Part shown: in pieces, positions 33,029 through 42,479 of the stretch
Layout: each line of letters starts with the position of its first letter
How positions within the stretch are numbered: the stretch's first letter is position 1
Source of the DNA: Candidatus Moraniibacteriota bacterium
GTDB lineage: Bacteria > Patescibacteriota > Minisyncoccia > Moranbacterales > GCA-2747515
Direction: 5' to 3'
DNA length: 53,179 bases
Assembly: GCA_027031495.1 (NCBI GenBank)
Contig: JALVQA010000003.1
Span: 1 to 53,179 of the forward strand
Position numbers and translations under genes: made by a program
The notes under the pieces: generated by a model
The model's database searches: none
What the model was told of the DNA's origin: nothing
Seen by the model: only the letters and a program-made list of their open reading frames with translations

Positions 33029-34753
33029 ATGGTGTGTAAAGTACCAGAAATTAAGAACCCGCATTTTGTTTTTCCAGATCCACGTACGCGTGATCCGCGT
33101 GAGCATCGTGTGCAACGTTTTTTAGAAATTATTCCGGGTGCGCTAACGTGGACAACGATCTTTGGTATGATTATCTTGTCATTTATCGTACCGGTGTGGG
33201 TTGCTGTTTTTATTATTGCTTTTGATGTGTACTGGATTTTACGCACGATTTACATCTCGTTTTACTCGCGTGTGTCGCATCGCGCTTTGCAACGCGGTAA
33301 AGCTGCGGATTGGTGGATGCGTGTACGTTATAGTGGTGACTTTGATACATTGCGCAAAAAAATACACGAACGTATTGCGCGTAACAAAGAAAAGTGTCGC
33401 TTGCGTGACTTGTCACGCGCAGAAAGAAAAGCGTGCACATGGGCAATCAAAAGTGATCAGTGGTTTCTTAAGCATGAACTGCCGCGTATTGATCCGGCGT
33501 GTGTGATGCCGTGGGAAGACGTTATCCACATCGCTGTTTTGCCAACTGCCGGTGAAGATGCGGAGATTATTATTCCGTCAATTGAAGCAATTCGCGATAG
33601 TGTATATCCGAATGACAAGATTATTGTCGTTCTTGCAACGGAAGAGCGAGAAGAAAAGGAGCATCGTGAAAAGAAGGTAAAGATTTTGAGAGAAATGTTT
33701 GACGGCGTTTTTGCCGATTTTATCGTGACAACACACAAGGTTGCCAAAGGAGAGCTTAAGTGTAAGGCGTCGAATGTTGGTTATGCTGCACGCTATCTAA
33801 AAAAATATTTAAATGAAAAAGGCATTGACTACAAGCGCGTTCTTTTTTCAAATCTTGATTGTGACAGTGTTGTGCATCCGTACTATTTTGCGGCGTTGAC
33901 GTTTCTGTATATTACCGACCCAAAACGCTTACAGCGCGCCTACCAACCGATTCCTGTTTATCATAATAATTTGTGGGATACGAATGCTTTTGTGCGCGTG
34001 ATTGTGATTAGCTCGTCATTTTGGCATATGTTCCAAAGCACGCGGCGACAGATGGTGACATTTTCCTCACATGCAGAGCCGTTTGACACTCTTGTGAAAG
34101 TTGATTTTTGGCCGATAAATATGATTAGTGAAGATTCCGTCATTTACTGGAAATGTCAGGCATACTTTCATGGCGATTATGAAGTAAAGCCAATACCGTT
34201 GCCAATTTCACTGGATGCTGTGCTTGCAAAGACGTACTGGGGAACGATCAAAAATCAGTACAAGCAGACGCGTCGGTGGGCATACGGTATTGAGAACTTT
34301 CCTGTCACAATGCGTGCAATCTGGCCTGACAAAAAGATGCCGCTTGCTGATAAATTGCGCATTACGTTTGAAATGTTGGAAGGCCATCACTCATGGGCAA
34401 CAACACCACTCATGCTCGCACTTCTCGGGTGGCTTCCATTGTGGTTTGGTGATGAAGCGTTTAATCAGAGCGTTATAGCGCATAACCTTCCTATTGTCAC
34501 GAGCATTCTCATGAACCTTGCATTGATTGGTTTAGTATTTTCCATGTTTTTAAGTTTCTCCACGTTGCCGCCGCGTCCGGAGCGGTATTCGCGAAAACGC
34601 TATATTTACATGTTCTTGCAATGGTTCCTCTTTCCGATTACGGCGCCACTTCTTGGTTCCTTGCCGGCAATTGAGTCACAGACGCGCATCATGCTGGGCA
34701 AATACTTTGGGGAGTTTTGGGTCACCGAGAAGGTGCGTCGCAAGGATACATAG
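33029..34753 (+). CDS. Processive family 2 glycosyltransferase (membrane)
   Basis: The protein of about 574 residues has two N-terminal membrane segments, then a GT-A domain: HIAVLPTAGEDAEIIIPSIE, NLDCDSVVHPYYF (DxD, metal and nucleotide-sugar binding), NMISEDSVIYW (catalytic ED) and QTRRWAYG (QxxRW, seen in cellulose/hyaluronan-synthase-like processive enzymes). Three or more membrane segments end the protein. It should polymerise or extend an envelope glycan. ATG 33029 is preferred to an upstream in-frame start at 32924, which would overlap the previous gene. Confidence 0.85.
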   Translation: MVCKVPEIKNPHFVFPDPRTRDPREHRVQRFLEIIPGALTWTTIFGMIILSFIVPVWVAVFIIAFDVYWILRTIYISFYSRVSHRALQRGKAADWWMRVRYSGDFDTLRKKIHERIARNKEKCRLRDLSRAERKACTWAIKSDQWFLKHELPRIDPACVMPWEDVIHIAVLPTAGEDAEIIIPSIEAIRDSVYPNDKIIVVLATEEREEKEHREKKVKILREMFDGVFADFIVTTHKVAKGELKCKASNVGYAARYLKKYLNEKGIDYKRVLFSNLDCDSVVHPYYFAALTFLYITDPKRLQRAYQPIPVYHNNLWDTNAFVRVIVISSSFWHMFQSTRRQMVTFSSHAEPFDTLVKVDFWPINMISEDSVIYWKCQAYFHGDYEVKPIPLPISLDAVLAKTYWGTIKNQYKQTRRWAYGIENFPVTMRAIWPDKKMPLADKLRITFEMLEGHHSWATTPLMLALLGWLPLWFGDEAFNQSVIAHNLPIVTSILMNLALIGLVFSMFLSFSTLPPRPERYSRKRYIYMFLQWFLFPITAPLLGSLPAIESQTRIMLGKYFGEFWVTEKVRRKDT

Positions 34754-34770
34754 CGTATAGTTATATTGAT

Positions 34771-35352
34771 ATGTCATACATCATTACACAAGAAAACAGA
34801 AACAACCTTGTGCGACGTGGTCTTGTTCGGCTGATAGAATTTGGTCTGTTTTATGTGAGAAACATGTTTTTTAGTGTAGCTGTTCTCTTTATCTTCTTTG
34901 TATATGCTGTAACTCTCATATTCCTTCAAGACACGCTTTCAGAAAATTTGTTTACTATTTCAGAAGTGTACAAGGCTCTGCATGTCCCGGAGAACATACA
35001 CATGGATGAGGTTGCTATAGTGGCACTTTTCTTCAAAATATCTCTATATTTCACAATCTTAACAGAGGTAGTACGTTATATACGCATACGCTTTTTTCAT
35101 AAGACGTATACACTTTCACGAAAGAAATTGTGGAGGAGGATAGGTGTTTCTCTGGCGGGAATTAGTGTGAGTTACATCTTTGCCGGAACATATGTTGTTC
35201 TTAGCAGTGCAGAAGATGCGCAGAAGATACTTTTTGTGTTTGTTGTTTTCTGGATTATATGTTGTGGAGCAACGGCAGCGTTTCTCATGATAGATTTTTT
35301 AATAAAAGCAACACAGAAGAAACTTGCAAAATGGGCCGCCGCCAGTGTGTGA
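34771..35352 (+). CDS. Membrane protein of unknown function
   Basis: The product of about 193 residues has four hydrophobic segments (MFFSVAVLFIFFVYAVTLIF, VAIVALFFKISLYFTILTEV, IGVSLAGISVSYIFAGTYVV, ILFVFVVFWIICCGATAAFL). No motif is recognised. I chose the ATG at 34771 over upstream starts overlapping the glycosyltransferase gene. It probably belongs to the same transcript. Confidence 0.65.
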   Translation: MSYIITQENRNNLVRRGLVRLIEFGLFYVRNMFFSVAVLFIFFVYAVTLIFLQDTLSENLFTISEVYKALHVPENIHMDEVAIVALFFKISLYFTILTEVVRYIRIRFFHKTYTLSRKKLWRRIGVSLAGISVSYIFAGTYVVLSSAEDAQKILFVFVVFWIICCGATAAFLMIDFLIKATQKKLAKWAAASV

Positions 35353-35425
35353 TGAATGCACTATTATGGTATTCTGAAGATATAGTAAAATTAGGGAGTA
35401 AATTTTTGAAATTACGTAAAATAAC

Positions 35426-36439
35426 ATGTTACATTCAAGGCGGTTGTGGATAGTTGTGATTCTTGTCGTGATTGGCAGCATCTGGTGGTCGCGGCGTGAT
35501 ACAACGCAGACGCGTGAGACGTATACTATCGACACAGGTGATGTGGTGGCGACAGTGAGTGTATCCGGGTCTGTGGAGCCGGTCAAAGCGGCGGATTTGG
35601 CATTTGAGGGCGTTGGTACGATTGCTTGGGTTGGTGTGGATGTGGGTGATCGCGTGCACAAGGGACAGGCGCTGGTGCGACTGGACCGCGCACGGCTTCT
35701 GGCGGAGTATCGTGTGGCACAGCAGGATGTACGCAAGGCGGAAGAAGCGGAGAAGTTACAACGACGCGCATGGCGTAACCTCAAACCAGAGCAACGTGAG
35801 GAAGTCAAGGCAACAAGTGTGCAGGCACGTGAACGCCTGCGGGCTCTCAGTGCGACGCTGGCCAAGGCAACGCTTGTCGCGCCGTTTGATGGTATTGTGA
35901 CACGACAGGAGGTGCACGTGGGCGAGCGTACGCCGGCGAGTGGCACACTCGTGCGCGTGATTGCTGACGATGCGTTTGAGCTCAAAGTGCTGGTGCCGGA
36001 GGCGGACATCCATGCATTTCGCGTCGGCACAGAGGGCACGGCGACGTTTGATGCGCTTGGGCCGGAGCGAACGCTGAATGTAGAAGTGCAACGCATTGAG
36101 CCGGAAGCAACGGTTATTCAGGATGTAGTGTACTATGTGGCATACTTCCGTGCGCCGGAGCTTTCGCGCGATGGCGCGCTCATCGCGGATATTCGCAGTG
36201 GGATGAGTGTGGATGTGGATGTGGTAACCGCACAGCGCAAGGGCGTGGTGCGTGTGCCGCGGCGGCTAGTCGGACAAGATGATAGCGGATTCTTTGTAAT
36301 GATGGCGCCGCCGGCAGGCAGTGCAGATGCACCAGTGCGTCGCAACGTTACACTTGGTGTGCAGGGCGATGACGGCTTTGTTGAAATCACACAGGGGCTT
36401 GCTGCGGGAGATGTCATTGTGGAGCCACAGGTAAAATAG
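35426..36439 (+). CDS. MacA/HlyD-family adaptor protein of an export system
   Basis: The 337-residue protein has one N-terminal membrane anchor (RLWIVVILVVIGSIWW) and a split biotinyl-lipoyl-like domain (EPVKAADLAFEGVGTIAWVG, ATLVAPFDGIVTRQEVHVGE) around a short coiled coil (about 100-150). A beta-barrel (DDAFELKVLVPEADIHAFRV) follows. This is the membrane-fusion adaptor plan of MacA-type tripartite pumps. The hairpin is short, as expected where there is no outer membrane. It leads a four-gene operon with an ABC ATPase and two permeases. The whole operon is GC-richer than its upstream neighbours. Confidence 0.88.
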   Translation: MLHSRRLWIVVILVVIGSIWWSRRDTTQTRETYTIDTGDVVATVSVSGSVEPVKAADLAFEGVGTIAWVGVDVGDRVHKGQALVRLDRARLLAEYRVAQQDVRKAEEAEKLQRRAWRNLKPEQREEVKATSVQARERLRALSATLAKATLVAPFDGIVTRQEVHVGERTPASGTLVRVIADDAFELKVLVPEADIHAFRVGTEGTATFDALGPERTLNVEVQRIEPEATVIQDVVYYVAYFRAPELSRDGALIADIRSGMSVDVDVVTAQRKGVVRVPRRLVGQDDSGFFVMMAPPAGSADAPVRRNVTLGVQGDDGFVEITQGLAAGDVIVEPQVK

Positions 36440-36440
36440 T

Positions 36441-37169
36441 ATGTTGATTACGTGTAAAGATATTACCAAAGTCTACGTTACGGGCGAGACTGAAACGCGC
36501 GCGTTGCGCGATGTTGACTGTACGATTCGCGCAGGGGAGTTTGTAGCGATTATGGGTCCCAGCGGCAGCGGTAAGAGTACGTTTATGCAGATTTTGGGTT
36601 TGCTGGATCGTCCGACGAGCGGGGCGTACTTGCTGGATGGCAAAGACACGGCGACGTTTGATGACGATGCACTTTCACGGCTGCGCAACCGACGGTTCGG
36701 ATTTATCTTCCAGTCGTTCAATCTTTTGCCGCGCACGACCGTAGCGGACAACGTTGCGCTGCCACTGCTGTACAACCGCGACGAGCGCCTCTCGGCGACG
36801 CAATCGCATGAGCGCGTGATGGCGGCGCTTGCTGCGGTGAGTATGGAGCACCGTGCTACGCACACAACCAACCAGCTCTCCGGCGGGGAGCAGCAGCGTA
36901 CGGCGATTGCGCGTGCGCTGATCAACAATCCGGATATACTGTTTGCGGACGAGCCGACTGGCAACCTGGATAGCAAGACCGGGCTACAGGTGATGCGCAT
37001 TCTGCAGCAACTGCACGAAGACGGCAAGACGATTGTGCTGGTCACGCATGAAACCACGACAGCGCGCCACGCCGAGCGGATATTGTCCATGGTGGACGGG
37101 CGGATTGTAAATGACACGCCAGTGACAGACCGCGTTAGCGCTTGTGATGAAGATATGCTACACAAGTAA
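36441..37169 (+). CDS. MacB/LolD-type ABC transporter ATPase
   Basis: The 242-residue protein has Walker A GPSGSGKST, Q-loop FIFQSFNLLPRTTVADNV, signature LSGGEQQRTAIARAL, Walker B DILFADEPTGNLD and the H-loop LVTHE. This pattern is the LolD/MacB/FtsE family that powers mechanotransmission-type exporters. It starts 1 bp after the adaptor gene and ends 2 bp before the first permease, consistent with one operon. Confidence 0.95.
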   Translation: MLITCKDITKVYVTGETETRALRDVDCTIRAGEFVAIMGPSGSGKSTFMQILGLLDRPTSGAYLLDGKDTATFDDDALSRLRNRRFGFIFQSFNLLPRTTVADNVALPLLYNRDERLSATQSHERVMAALAAVSMEHRATHTTNQLSGGEQQRTAIARALINNPDILFADEPTGNLDSKTGLQVMRILQQLHEDGKTIVLVTHETTTARHAERILSMVDGRIVNDTPVTDRVSACDEDMLHK

Positions 37170-37171
37170 AT

Positions 37172-38419
37172 ATGTTTAAGAAATTTCTGTTTCCACTGAC
37201 GACAGCGCTAGGGAATATGCGCGCATCCATGACGCAGACGTTTTTAACGATTCTGGGTATTGTGATCGGCGTAGCGGCGGTAACAGTTGTAATGAGTGCT
37301 GGTGCAAGTGCACAGAAGCTTGTGCTCAATCAGATTCGCGGCATCGGTTCCAACATTGTGGCAATTCTTCCTGGTGCATCAGACGAAAACGGTCCACCGG
37401 CGCAGGCGTTTGGTGTAATCAATACGGCGTTTACCAACGACGATCTCGTGGCGCTGCGCGCAGATGGCGCTGTGCCGCACATGCGCGCGGCGTGTGGCTA
37501 TGTTAGTGGCAATGCGCCGGTGCAGTACAAAGGGCGTTCGGAGCGTGACACGTTCCAGGGTGTCTCACCGGCGATGGTGCGTGTGGAGAAAGCGCGTGTA
37601 CAGCAGGGACGCTTCTTTACGGATGAAGAGAACATGCGGCGCGCCCGCGTGGCGGTATTGGGGGTAAATCGCGCGCACAGTTTGTTCGGTGCAGTCTCAC
37701 CAATAGGAAAAAAAATCGCCATCAAAGGGCGGCGGTTTACGGTCATTGGTGTAATGGCGCCGCGCGGCGCTGTGGCGTTTACCAATCCGGATGACCTCAT
37801 CTATGTGCCGCTACTGACGGCACAGCAGCAGTTACTGGGTATTCACTTTTTGAATTTCGCGCGACTGAAGGTGGACAGCGAAGCACATATTGCCGATGTA
37901 AAACGTGCTGTCACAGCCATCTTGCGCGCGCGGCACGACATTCGTGTCGGTGAGGAGGATGACTTCAGTGTGCGGGACACGGCGAGTGCTCTGACAATTA
38001 TCACAAAAATCACCAATGTGCTGGCGGCATTTCTCGTGCTTGTGGCGGCGATCGCACTGCTAGTGGGCGGTATTGGTGTGATGAATGTAATGCTTATTGT
38101 GCTCGCGCAGCGGTTGCGGGAGATCGGGTTGCGTAAGGCGTTGGGTGCTACGCGACGCGATATTTTGTTGCAGTTTCTCGTGGAAGCAGTAGTTGTGGCG
38201 ATTGTTGGTGGCACCGTGGGTATTGTCGTGGGCATTGTGGCAACATGGGGAATTGCACAGCTCGCGCAGCATCTTGGTTACGCGTGGCCATTGATTATCA
38301 CGTGGCGCGCCATTGGCATTGCGGCAGCGGTGTCGGTGGCAATTGGTGTGGTTTTCGGGATATACCCTGCGATGAAGGCGGCATGCGTCAGCCCGATAGA
38401 AGCATTGCGGTATGAATAG
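37172..38419 (+). CDS. MacB/FtsX-type permease, first copy
   Basis: The 415-residue protein has one N-terminal membrane helix (TFLTILGIVIGVAAVTVVMS), a large extracytoplasmic MacB-PCD domain, and a C-terminal FtsX domain with VGGIGVMNVMLIVLAQRLRE and EIGLRKALGATRRDILLQFL followed by membrane helices. It should form the membrane channel half of the exporter. It is similar in layout to the next gene, suggesting duplication and a heterodimer. Confidence 0.92.
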   Translation: MFKKFLFPLTTALGNMRASMTQTFLTILGIVIGVAAVTVVMSAGASAQKLVLNQIRGIGSNIVAILPGASDENGPPAQAFGVINTAFTNDDLVALRADGAVPHMRAACGYVSGNAPVQYKGRSERDTFQGVSPAMVRVEKARVQQGRFFTDEENMRRARVAVLGVNRAHSLFGAVSPIGKKIAIKGRRFTVIGVMAPRGAVAFTNPDDLIYVPLLTAQQQLLGIHFLNFARLKVDSEAHIADVKRAVTAILRARHDIRVGEEDDFSVRDTASALTIITKITNVLAAFLVLVAAIALLVGGIGVMNVMLIVLAQRLREIGLRKALGATRRDILLQFLVEAVVVAIVGGTVGIVVGIVATWGIAQLAQHLGYAWPLIITWRAIGIAAAVSVAIGVVFGIYPAMKAACVSPIEALRYE

Positions 38420-39656
38420 AGCTTTTGTGCGAACAATTACACAGAGTTTGACAGCGCACAAAGTACGGACGTTTTTGACGTTGTTGGGAATGATTGTGTC
38501 TGTGATGGCGATTGTGGTTGTGGTGACGATTGGCGAGGGTGTTGCGCGGTACGTCAGTGATCAAGTCGGGTCGTTTGGTGCGCAGTCGGTGCAGGTGGAA
38601 GTTAAAGTTCCCAGCACGGACCAATTGTCCAACAGCAACTACACCAATCAGGCGCTCGGCGTGCAGATTACAACACTTACACTGGACGATGCGGCGGCAA
38701 TAGCGAAGTTGCCCGGTGTTGCCACCACAGCAGTGGGACTTATTACGCAGCAAAAGACACGCTTTGCTGGTAAGAGCACGCATGCGCTTATTCTTGGCAC
38801 AACGGCGCAGCAACCGCAGGTGGACCGCAATGTGAAAATTGCGCGCGGGGCGTTTTTTGCGCCGGTAGATGATGTTGCGCACGCGCAAGTGGCGGTGCTC
38901 GGTAGCGCCATCAAAGAAGAATTGTTTGGTCCGTTCGCAGATGCTGTGGGCAAGCGCATCAAAATTGGGCGCAACCGCTACCGTGTGGTGGGTGTGTTGC
39001 AGGAGCGCGGCGCGATGTTTGGTTTCTCGTGGGATGATGTGATCTACCTGCCCGTGACGACTGTGCAGAAAAAACTGATGGGCGTGGATTATGTGCAGTA
39101 CATTACTGTGCGCGCGGCCGACGACGCAGATCCGCAGACAGTGGCGGACGACATCACGGCGCTTTTGCGCATCCGGCACGACACGCACGGACCGGACGAT
39201 GACTTCGGTGTGGCAACAATCCGGGAAGCGCAAGATACGATGGACGGCGTGCTGAAGAGCGTGAACATTCTCTTACTGCTTCTGGCTTCCATCTCGTTGC
39301 TAGTTGGTGGCGTTGGGATTATGAACGTGATGCTGGTGGCGGTGCAAGAGCGCGTGCGCGAGATTGGGCTGCGACGTGCTCTCGGTGCGCGTGCGTGGGA
39401 CATTCGCGTGCAGTTCCTCGCAGAGGCGGTGGTGATTGCGCTCATCGGCGCGCTTATAGGGATTGTATTGGGTGTTGCACTGGTGTTTGGAGCGACGGTT
39501 GCGGCACACAGCCGGGGGATGGACGTGCCGATGACGCTCTCGGCTACCGGACCGCTCATTGGCATCGGCTTTGCTGTGATTGCCGGCGTTGTTTTTGGGT
39601 ATTATCCCGCACTGCGCGCCGCACGCACCAGTCCCATAGAGGCCTTGCGGCAGTAA
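38412..39656 (+). CDS. MacB/FtsX-type permease, second copy
   Basis: The 414-residue product has the same plan: an N-terminal helix (FLTLLGMIVSVMAIVVVVTI), the MacB-PCD domain, and the FtsX domain with VGGVGIMNVMLVAVQERVRE and EIGLRRALGARAWDIRVQFL. It overlaps the first permease gene by 8 bp. Two distinct permeases, one ATPase and one adaptor indicate a heterodimeric exporter of unknown substrate. Confidence 0.92.
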   Translation: MNRAFVRTITQSLTAHKVRTFLTLLGMIVSVMAIVVVVTIGEGVARYVSDQVGSFGAQSVQVEVKVPSTDQLSNSNYTNQALGVQITTLTLDDAAAIAKLPGVATTAVGLITQQKTRFAGKSTHALILGTTAQQPQVDRNVKIARGAFFAPVDDVAHAQVAVLGSAIKEELFGPFADAVGKRIKIGRNRYRVVGVLQERGAMFGFSWDDVIYLPVTTVQKKLMGVDYVQYITVRAADDADPQTVADDITALLRIRHDTHGPDDDFGVATIREAQDTMDGVLKSVNILLLLLASISLLVGGVGIMNVMLVAVQERVREIGLRRALGARAWDIRVQFLAEAVVIALIGALIGIVLGVALVFGATVAAHSRGMDVPMTLSATGPLIGIGFAVIAGVVFGYYPALRAARTSPIEALRQ

Positions 39657-39677
39657 TATTTTTATACAAAAACACGT

Positions 39678-40568
39678 ATGATTATTGATACACATACACA
39701 TCTACATGATGCGCGGTTTGACGGGGAGCGCGATGCTGTGGTGGCGCGCGCACGTGCTGCAGGGGTTGCGCAGATGATCACGATTGGCACAAGTGTGGCG
39801 GAGTCACGCGATGCGGTGGCGTGTGCGGAAAAATACGACGGCGTGTTTGCTAGTGTTGGTTTGCATCCGCATGTATTCAACGGTGGTGCGCCGCGCGATA
39901 GTGAATGGATGAAAGATATTGGTGCGGACAGTGCACCGGAAACACGTCGTGTGGCACTTGCGCAGGCGCTCGCTGAGTTGGAGGCGCTCATTGTCGCTCA
40001 CCGCGATACGGTTGTGGCGATCGGTGAGTGTGGTCTAGACTATTATGCACACGATGGTGGTGCGATCACACCGCCACAGCGCGCGTGGCAGCGCGAGGGG
40101 TTTGAAGCGCAAATTGCGCTTGCCGTGAAATACAACTTGCCAGTTGTAGTGCACGGTCGTGGCAGCACGCGCGAGAGTATGGATGCGTACGAGGACATTG
40201 CGGACGTCATTGCCGCACATCCGTATGCGCGGTTCGTACTGCATTGCTACATGGGCGATGTGGCGATGACGCGGACATTTCTTGCGTTACCGCAGGTGGC
40301 AGCGTTTTCGTTCGCGGGCAATGTAACCTATGCAAAGAAAAAAAAGCCCGGCCCTCTGGATGCTACACTTGCATGCATACCACTCTCTCGTATGATGATA
40401 GAGACGGACAGTCCATACCTTGCACCAACGCCGCAAAGGGGTGCGCGCAATGAATCTGCGTATATTGTATATACAGCACGCTACATTGCGCAACAAAAAA
40501 ACGTTCCTCTTGATGTGTGTATATACGAGACGACAAAAAACGCTCTTCGCGTCTTTGCGCTAGATTAG
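39678..40568 (+). CDS. tatD: TatD-family metal-dependent DNase
   Basis: The 296-residue protein has THTHLHDARFD, GECGLDYYA, VVHGRG, LHCYMGD and ETDSPYLAP, the histidines and acidic residues of TatD family metallohydrolases in order. They are 3'-5' exonucleases on DNA or RNA. It lies 21 bp after the export operon and keeps its GC-rich style. Confidence 0.93.
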   Translation: MIIDTHTHLHDARFDGERDAVVARARAAGVAQMITIGTSVAESRDAVACAEKYDGVFASVGLHPHVFNGGAPRDSEWMKDIGADSAPETRRVALAQALAELEALIVAHRDTVVAIGECGLDYYAHDGGAITPPQRAWQREGFEAQIALAVKYNLPVVVHGRGSTRESMDAYEDIADVIAAHPYARFVLHCYMGDVAMTRTFLALPQVAAFSFAGNVTYAKKKKPGPLDATLACIPLSRMMIETDSPYLAPTPQRGARNESAYIVYTARYIAQQKNVPLDVCIYETTKNALRVFALD

Positions 40569-40694
40569 TATAATGAGCTTTTCTCAGTAGATACACTTTA
40601 TGTAATATTGTTGTAAAAATAGTATTAGTAAAAGAATTATTTTGTAATAATCGGACTCATTGAAAGCTTTTATCACATTGGAGGATGGCTTAGG

Positions 40695-40751
40695 GTATCA
40701 TGATGTTTGCATCAATGATACATGGTAATGTAGTGTTTTTGGTGGTATAAT
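40695..40751 (+). promoter_or_regulatory. serS upstream region: hairpin and -10 box
   Basis: GTATCATGATG (40695-40705) pairs with CATCAATGATAC (40710-40721) with one bulged T, loop TTTG. A TATAAT box (40746-40751) follows, 31 bp before the serS ATG. No good -35 is visible. The hairpin ends 24 bp before the -10 box, so it would act at DNA level rather than in the mRNA. The stretch 40569-40694 shows nothing else. Confidence 0.4.
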
Positions 40752-40782
40752 ACGCTATTATCACTTTTTAAATTGGAATGAT

Positions 40783-42102
40783 ATGCTTGATATTCACTTT
40801 ATTCGCGATAATGTTGAACGTGTAAAAGCTGCGGTACGCAACAAGGGAAAAGATGTTGATATTGACGCATTGCTCGCGCTTGATGACGAGCGCCGTGCGC
40901 TGCAAGCACGTGTTGATGAAGAGCGTGCGCGCCAAAATGCCGTATCAAAGGAGATTGCGCGTGCTAAGGGTGCTGTGCGTGACGAGAAGATCAAAGAGAT
41001 GGCAGCACTAAAAAAAGCGCTTAAGGAGCATGAAGAGCGACTTGCCGCTGTGCGTAAGGAGTGGGAAAAGTTGTTGTATGCCGTGCCGAATGTCACCGAT
41101 CCGGCGATGCCTGTAGGTGTGGATGAGAGTGACAATGTTGTATTGCGTACATGGGGACAGAAACCATCATTTGATTTTACGCCGCGTGAACATCACATCA
41201 TTGCGGAGGCATTAGATATTCTCGATACACGAAAGGCGGCGGCAGTAAGTGGAACGCGCTTTTGGTATTTGAAAGGTGATTTGGTGCGTTTGCAATTTGC
41301 GCTTCATCAATTTGCTTTCGATGTGCTTGGCGATGAACATATTATTGCCGATGTTGCGCGCTCCGTTGGTGTTGCACATCTCTCTGCGAAACCGTTTGTG
41401 CCGATGTTGCCACCGGTGATGATTCGGCGTGATGTACACAAGGCAATCCATCGTATTCAAGGTGATACGACGTATCGCATTGAGATGGAGAATCTCAATT
41501 TAATTGCAAGTGCGGAGCACACGATTGCACCCTACTATATCAATGAGACGCTTGATGAGAAAGATTTGCCGCAACGCTACATAGGATACTCCACGGCATT
41601 TCGTCGCGAAGCGGGAACGTATGGCAAAGATATGAAAGGTTTTTTTCGCGGTCATCAGTTCGATAAATCTGAGATTGTTTCCTTTACAACCGCCGAGACC
41701 GGCGCTGATGAACAAAAATTGATTGTCGGTTTGCAGGAGTATATGGTACAAAAGCTTGGTGTGCCGTATCGCGTCGTACAAATTTGTACTGGTGACACAG
41801 GCGCACCGGATTATCAGCAGTTTGATATAGAATGCTGGCTTCCGGGACAAGGTGCATATCGGGAAACGCACACGAGTGATTATATGACGGATTATCAAAT
41901 GCGTGGCGTAAAGGCACGTTACAAGGATACTCATGGTAAATACCACTTTCTCCACTCCAACGATGCTACCGCTTTTGCCGGACGCATGATGATCGCTCTT
42001 CTTGAAAATTATCAACGCAAAGATGGTGCGGTGCGTATACCGGATGTTCTTCGTCCATATATGGGCGGGCGAGAAGTGATTGTAAAAAATAAGCGTCTAT
42101 GA
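40783..42102 (+). CDS. serS: Seryl-tRNA synthetase
   Basis: The 439-residue protein has an N-terminal antiparallel coiled-coil tRNA-binding arm (residues about 30-105) and a class II catalytic domain with motif 2 FRREAGTYGKDMKGFFRGHQ and motif 3 ending GRMMIALLENYQ. It charges tRNA-Ser. Length is typical. The start follows a weak GGA. The stop TGA overlaps the next ATG in an ATGA arrangement. Confidence 0.96.
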   Translation: MLDIHFIRDNVERVKAAVRNKGKDVDIDALLALDDERRALQARVDEERARQNAVSKEIARAKGAVRDEKIKEMAALKKALKEHEERLAAVRKEWEKLLYAVPNVTDPAMPVGVDESDNVVLRTWGQKPSFDFTPREHHIIAEALDILDTRKAAAVSGTRFWYLKGDLVRLQFALHQFAFDVLGDEHIIADVARSVGVAHLSAKPFVPMLPPVMIRRDVHKAIHRIQGDTTYRIEMENLNLIASAEHTIAPYYINETLDEKDLPQRYIGYSTAFRREAGTYGKDMKGFFRGHQFDKSEIVSFTTAETGADEQKLIVGLQEYMVQKLGVPYRVVQICTGDTGAPDYQQFDIECWLPGQGAYRETHTSDYMTDYQMRGVKARYKDTHGKYHFLHSNDATAFAGRMMIALLENYQRKDGAVRIPDVLRPYMGGREVIVKNKRL

Positions 42103-42464
42103 AAGAGATGTTATCAAAAGTGCAACATAAAGAGATATCCTCTGAGAGAGAAGATTCCCTACGCTCCATGCTAGAGCAGTTTATAGATGAACATAATATA
42201 ACGTGGAAAGATATTGCGGACTATCTTGCAGTGTTGTCACCATGTGGTGATACGACTGATGACGAGTATTGCTTTACGGAGAATAGTTTTGCACAGTTGG
42301 ATGGCGGAGCAAAGCGTCTTGCACGATTTGTTAGTGATGAGATGAATAAACACAGTTTTGATGATGTGTGGCACGCGCTTAATGGTATTCTTGATAGTAA
42401 AGTGCAGATGGTGCAACGTGTGCGTGATGTTTTAGAGCGTGATGAACAGCAATATTTACAGTAG
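42099..42464 (+). CDS. Hypothetical helical protein coupled to serS
   Basis: The 121-residue protein starts MKEMLSKVQHKEISSERED and is acidic and helical. EHNITWKDIADYLAVLSPC resembles a short helix-turn-helix, but the evidence is thin. The ATGA overlap with serS implies translational coupling. No family is recognised. Confidence 0.6.
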   Translation: MKEMLSKVQHKEISSEREDSLRSMLEQFIDEHNITWKDIADYLAVLSPCGDTTDDEYCFTENSFAQLDGGAKRLARFVSDEMNKHSFDDVWHALNGILDSKVQMVQRVRDVLERDEQQYLQ

Positions 42465-42479
42465 TTGTTGACGATCAAT